Positions 60,789 to 64,000 of a stretch of DNA of 64,000 bases are shown in pieces. Both the position numbers and the translations under genes were made by a program. Location: contig JADGNZ010000014.1 of assembly GCA_017883205.1 (NCBI GenBank), forward strand, positions 1 through 64,000. The letters run 5' to 3'. A model generated the notes under the pieces. That model was not told where the DNA came from and did not search any database. It saw nothing but the letters and a program-made list of their open reading frames with translations. This DNA comes from Thermoanaerobaculia bacterium. GTDB taxonomy: Bacteria > Acidobacteriota > Thermoanaerobaculia > Gp7-AA8. Position 1 is the stretch's first letter; every line of letters starts with the position of its first letter.

Positions 60789-63700
60789 GAAGCCCGTCCC
60801 AGCACATCGATCCCGAAACGCTCGCAGCGTTCGCGGAAGGGAAGCTCGATGCGGCATCACGCAATGAAGTGATCGCACATCTCGATCGTTGCGAAGAGTG
60901 CTTGAGCGACGTCGCCCTCGTAATGCCCTCGGTTGGTGCGGAGTCGGAGAAGCGCCGCTTCCTGCGCCCGACGTGGATCATTGCCATCGCCGCATTAGTC
61001 GTTCTTGCGATCGCACTTCCGGCCCTGCGGCAGGCCATTCATCCAAGCTCCCCAACGGACACGCTCGTAGCTCTGGCCCCCCGCTCGGCGCGCCTCGTCG
61101 AGCCGCGCCTGACCGGCGGATTCCCCTGGGCCGGCTATCACGGCCCGATGCGCGCCACCGGACTCACTCCTGACGCGCAGCAACTGAAGCTTGGCGGCGC
61201 AGCCGGAGATCTGATCGAGCGCGCCGAGCACGATCAGAGCGCCGAGGCACAACACGCCGCCGGAGTAGCGATGGTGCTGGTCGAAAAACCGGACGAAGCG
61301 ATCGCCAAACTGGAGACCGCCGCCCGCGCCTCGCACGACGCGAAGTCGTGGAGCGACCTGGCCGCAGCGCGCTACGCCACGGCATCGAAGCTCGGACGTG
61401 CGTCGCTCTATCCCGAGGCGCTCGCCGCGGCGGACGCCGCGCTGCGCATCGACCCGAATCTCCCCGAGGCGCTCTTCAACCGCGCGCTCATCCTCGAGCG
61501 GCTCGGTTTGACGGACGAGGCAAAGCGCGCATGGCAACGCTACCTCGAGACCGACTCTTCGTCAGACTGGGCTACCGAGGCGCGGTCGCGCATCGCGCAA
61601 TTGCCGGCGACAACGCACGCATCGCAGTTCGAGCACGATCGCCCCCTCCTTGAGCGCGCGGCCGAACGCGGCGACACCGCAAGCGTGCGCCGGTATGTCG
61701 ATGTGCACCGCGAGCGCGCCCGCGCCTATGCCGAGGGCGAATACCTCGGCCACTGGGCCGAGGCGCTCCAGCGTAGCGACAAGACCGAAGCGGCGCGATG
61801 GCTTTCCATCGCCCGCGCCACAGGCAACGCTCTCGTCGAGATCTCCGGCGAATCGCTCCTTCGCGATGCCGTGCACGCCATCGATGAGGCTGCGCCGGCG
61901 GAGCAGGGCTCGATCGCCTCGGCGCACGTCCTCTATCGCAACGGGCGCATTGCGTACAGCCGGGGACAACGCGATGCTGCCGAGCGCGATCTTCTCCGCG
62001 CCGCCGAGGCGTTCGAGGCAGTGCGCGATCCGATGGCGCTTCAGGCCCGCTACTACGCGGCCAGCTCGCGATTGGCGCGAAACGATGCGGTTGGTGCGCG
62101 CGCTGATCTCGAGCGCGCTCGCGCCGCGGCCGACGCGCATCCCGAGTACGTCAGCCTCGGCGCGCACGTGCGGTGGGAGCTTGGACGGACGCTGGTGCTT
62201 GGCTACGACTGGTCGAGGGCGGTGTCCGCGCTCAGTGATGGCGCGGTGATGTTCCATCGTTCGGGTGATCGTGCCAGCGAAGCGTTCGTCGAGACGTTGC
62301 TCGCCGAGGCGCTCGGTTCACTTGGGCGCGAGGACGACGCGTGGCTCGCGAGGATAAGCGCGTTCGCTGCGTTGAGTGTTGAAGGCGAAGCGAGTCTGCT
62401 GGCGACCAGCGTCACAGGAGCGATGCGTAGCGAATTGGCGGGCGGGCGGCGCGAAGCGGCGCTCGCGTTATCCGCGATCGAGCTATCGATCGCTCGCGCA
62501 GGATCGCGCCCTCAACTCATCCTTGAGGCGCTTGTGCAGCGCTCCTTGCTGGAGGCGATGAGCGGACATCCTGCCGAAGCGCTGCCGTTGGCGCAGCAGG
62601 CCGAGGAAATCGCCAACGCCACCGCAGACGCGTCGATCCGCGCGCGCAATCTCGCGATCGTAGCAGTCGCCAGAGGCGGTGCTCTGGCCGAGGCCGATCC
62701 ACACGCGGCGGCCGAGGCGTTGACACGAGCCATTGACTTCAACGCGGCGCACGACCTTCCGTTCCATCTTCTCGAGCCGCTGCTTCTCCGGTCGCGTTGC
62801 GAGGAGCGCACGGGCGATCCGGCTGCAGCGATGCACGATCTCGAGCGCGGAATGGCCATCCTGGAAAGTCATCCTCCGACTCTGGGTGGCATCTTTATCG
62901 GCGAGGGCGTCCTGGACGCGGAACACGCGTTGTTCGAGGACGCGATCCGGCTCAGCCTGGACCGCAACGAAAACGCCGCCGCATTCGCGTTCGCCGAGCG
63001 CTCGCGCGGTGAAACGATCACGCTCCCAGAGCTGCAACGCCGGCTCGCCGGCAGCGGAACGGTGGTGCTGGAGATCGTGGCCCTTCCCGATGAGTTGGTC
63101 ACCTTCGCGATCGCCGATGGCGATGCGAGCGTTGGGCGGCGCATGCGCGCGAGCAATACGTTGGCATCACTGGCGGACGAAAGCCTGTCGGAATCGGGAA
63201 CCACAGCCGCGGCGACGTTGTACGACGACGTGATCCGTCCTATCGACGCAGTTCTTGCCCACGCGCGCGAGGTGGTAATCGTTCCCGATCGGCGCCTCGA
63301 GAGCGTGCCGTTCGCTGCGCTTTTTGATAGCGGCCTACGGCGTCATCTCATCGAGCGGTTCGCGGTGTCGATAGCCTCCAACGCTGGATCTCTGTCGCGG
63401 GAAGACGCTCGTACCGGCTCGCCGTCGGTAGTGGCGATCGCGCTACCGAGCGGAAACGCGGAATCAGCCGCGCTTCCCGAAGCGGAGCGAGAAGCACACG
63501 ATGTTGCCGCGCTCTACACACACGCTGAGTCGATTCCGCCCGCCCGTGCGACGCTCGCTGCGCTAAGGAGCGCGGTTGCCCAAGCGGATGTGGTCCACAT
63601 CTCCGGCCACACGGAGCGGCAATCGGGCGGTGGAGAGGAGGCGCTGCTCGTGGCTGGGAACCCTGGCTACCTGGAACGCGTGTCGTGGATGACTGTCCTC

Positions 63701-64000
63701 GCTCCGTCGCCGATTCATGCGGATCTGATCGTCCTGGCGGCGTGCGAAACCTTGCGCGCTCCCGCGTCGGCGGCAACGCATACACTCAGCCTGGGCAAGG
63801 CCTTCTCGGCCGCTGGCGTGGCGAACATCGTCGGCACGCTCGCACCCATCGGCGACCGCGACGCACGGGATCTCTTCGGCGCGCTGCATCGACACCTCGT
63901 TTCCGGTGTTCGTCCTGCGGAAGCGCTCCGCGCGGCGCAACTCGAAGCAATCGCTAGAAACAAGACAAACGGCGGGAGCCGCGCTTGGGGCGCGGTTGCG
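60785..64000 (+). CDS. Anti-sigma zinc finger / TPR / CHAT-domain protein (cut by window end)
   Basis: The 1072 residues in view form one open frame. The N-terminal zf-HC2-like motif has His32, Cys36 and Cys39 (HLDRCEEC). One membrane helix at about 61-77 (IIAIAALVVLAIALPAL) is followed by a long TPR array (about 150-860) and a CHAT domain (about 880-end). CHAT has the caspase-like His in HISGHTE (His942) and the Cys in AACETL (Cys987). The protease would face outward if the zinc finger is cytoplasmic, which is odd. The overlap with the sigma gene implies that it restrains that factor. The end (AWGAVA) is near the domain's last strand. Confidence 0.88.
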   Translation, partial: MRSPSQHIDPETLAAFAEGKLDAASRNEVIAHLDRCEECLSDVALVMPSVGAESEKRRFLRPTWIIAIAALVVLAIALPALRQAIHPSSPTDTLVALAPRSARLVEPRLTGGFPWAGYHGPMRATGLTPDAQQLKLGGAAGDLIERAEHDQSAEAQHAAGVAMVLVEKPDEAIAKLETAARASHDAKSWSDLAAARYATASKLGRASLYPEALAAADAALRIDPNLPEALFNRALILERLGLTDEAKRAWQRYLETDSSSDWATEARSRIAQLPATTHASQFEHDRPLLERAAERGDTASVRRYVDVHRERARAYAEGEYLGHWAEALQRSDKTEAARWLSIARATGNALVEISGESLLRDAVHAIDEAAPAEQGSIASAHVLYRNGRIAYSRGQRDAAERDLLRAAEAFEAVRDPMALQARYYAASSRLARNDAVGARADLERARAAADAHPEYVSLGAHVRWELGRTLVLGYDWSRAVSALSDGAVMFHRSGDRASEAFVETLLAEALGSLGREDDAWLARISAFAALSVEGEASLLATSVTGAMRSELAGGRREAALALSAIELSIARAGSRPQLILEALVQRSLLEAMSGHPAEALPLAQQAEEIANATADASIRARNLAIVAVARGGALAEADPHAAAEALTRAIDFNAAHDLPFHLLEPLLLRSRCEERTGDPAAAMHDLERGMAILESHPPTLGGIFIGEGVLDAEHALFEDAIRLSLDRNENAAAFAFAERSRGETITLPELQRRLAGSGTVVLEIVALPDELVTFAIADGDASVGRRMRASNTLASLADESLSESGTTAAATLYDDVIRPIDAVLAHAREVVIVPDRRLESVPFAALFDSGLRRHLIERFAVSIASNAGSLSREDARTGSPSVVAIALPSGNAESAALPEAEREAHDVAALYTHAESIPPARATLAALRSAVAQADVVHISGHTERQSGGGEEALLVAGNPGYLERVSWMTVLAPSPIHADLIVLAACETLRAPASAATHTLSLGKAFSAAGVANIVGTLAPIGDRDARDLFGALHRHLVSGVRPAEALRAAQLEAIARNKTNGGSRAWGAVA

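Overview
This is a GC-rich bacterial chromosome segment with dense operons and no phage or transposase genes. The DUF1549/DUF1553 + DUF1501 pair, the Bat (MoxR/DUF58/VWA) operon, a sigma factor paired with a TPR-CHAT protein, the complete Tol-Pal cluster and the many repeat-filled gaps suggest an uncultivated Acidobacteriota-like organism. That placement is an inference, since no rRNA is present. The cell has an outer membrane (Tol-Pal, beta-barrel proteins, MacAB-type efflux).

Layout. 1-1.3 kb: a 21-bp minisatellite, a 20-residue Lys-rich gene and a GNAT enzyme. 1.4-5.4 kb: secreted DUF1549/1553 and DUF1501 proteins, and msrA. 5.7-9.3 kb: a TauABC/NMT1-type ABC importer whose binding-protein gene carries an in-frame TGA where a Cys is expected. 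9.4-18 kb: rsmA, then the Bat operon. 18-26 kb: AbrB-like protein, LolA-like protein, GNAT, aldo/keto reductase, old yellow enzyme, aldehyde dehydrogenase and a GT39-like membrane protein. 26.3-31 kb: a MacA adaptor, one ATPase and two different MacB-type permeases. 31-39.5 kb: lytic transglycosylase, TPR-AIM24 fusion, two selenoprotein genes (AhpD/CMD-like and GrdB-like), mutM, SRPBCC, DUF72, acyltransferase and PIG-L deacetylase. 39.9-50.5 kb: tandem outer-membrane barrels, aspartyl protease-like protein, pruA, hemW, a vapBC-type pair and an HD-GYP receptor. 50.7-54.5 kb: tRNA-Arg, L,D-transpeptidase, a second minisatellite and an NtrC-like regulator. 54.6-59.7 kb: tolQ-tolR-tolA-tolB-pal-cpoB, then rpsT. 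60-64 kb: a sigma factor and an anti-sigma/TPR/CHAT protein cut by the window end.

Strongest discovery. Two minus-strand genes near 33.6-36.7 kb are each interrupted by one in-frame UGA exactly at a redox-active position (C-x-x-UGA and UGA-x-x-C). Each UGA is followed by the same structure: an 11-nt spacer, a perfect 6-bp stem and a 5-nt GGUC(G/A) loop. That is the geometry of the minimal E. coli fdhF SECIS. These genes should be read as selenoproteins, not as pseudogenes. The ABC-importer gene at 8.2 kb has a third UGA at a likely Cys site, but I see no matching SECIS there.

Second theme. The gaps hold many long-armed hairpins, each built from degenerate short words (GGGGAGTGGGGTG, GTCGGGAGTCGGGGG, AGAGATCAGAGACAAG, GAATGTTGAATG and others) facing their reverse complements across a short loop. 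Several sit between genes of one operon, some supply start regions or protein linkers, and one brackets a minisatellite. Three minisatellites have periods of 21, 21 and 41 bp.
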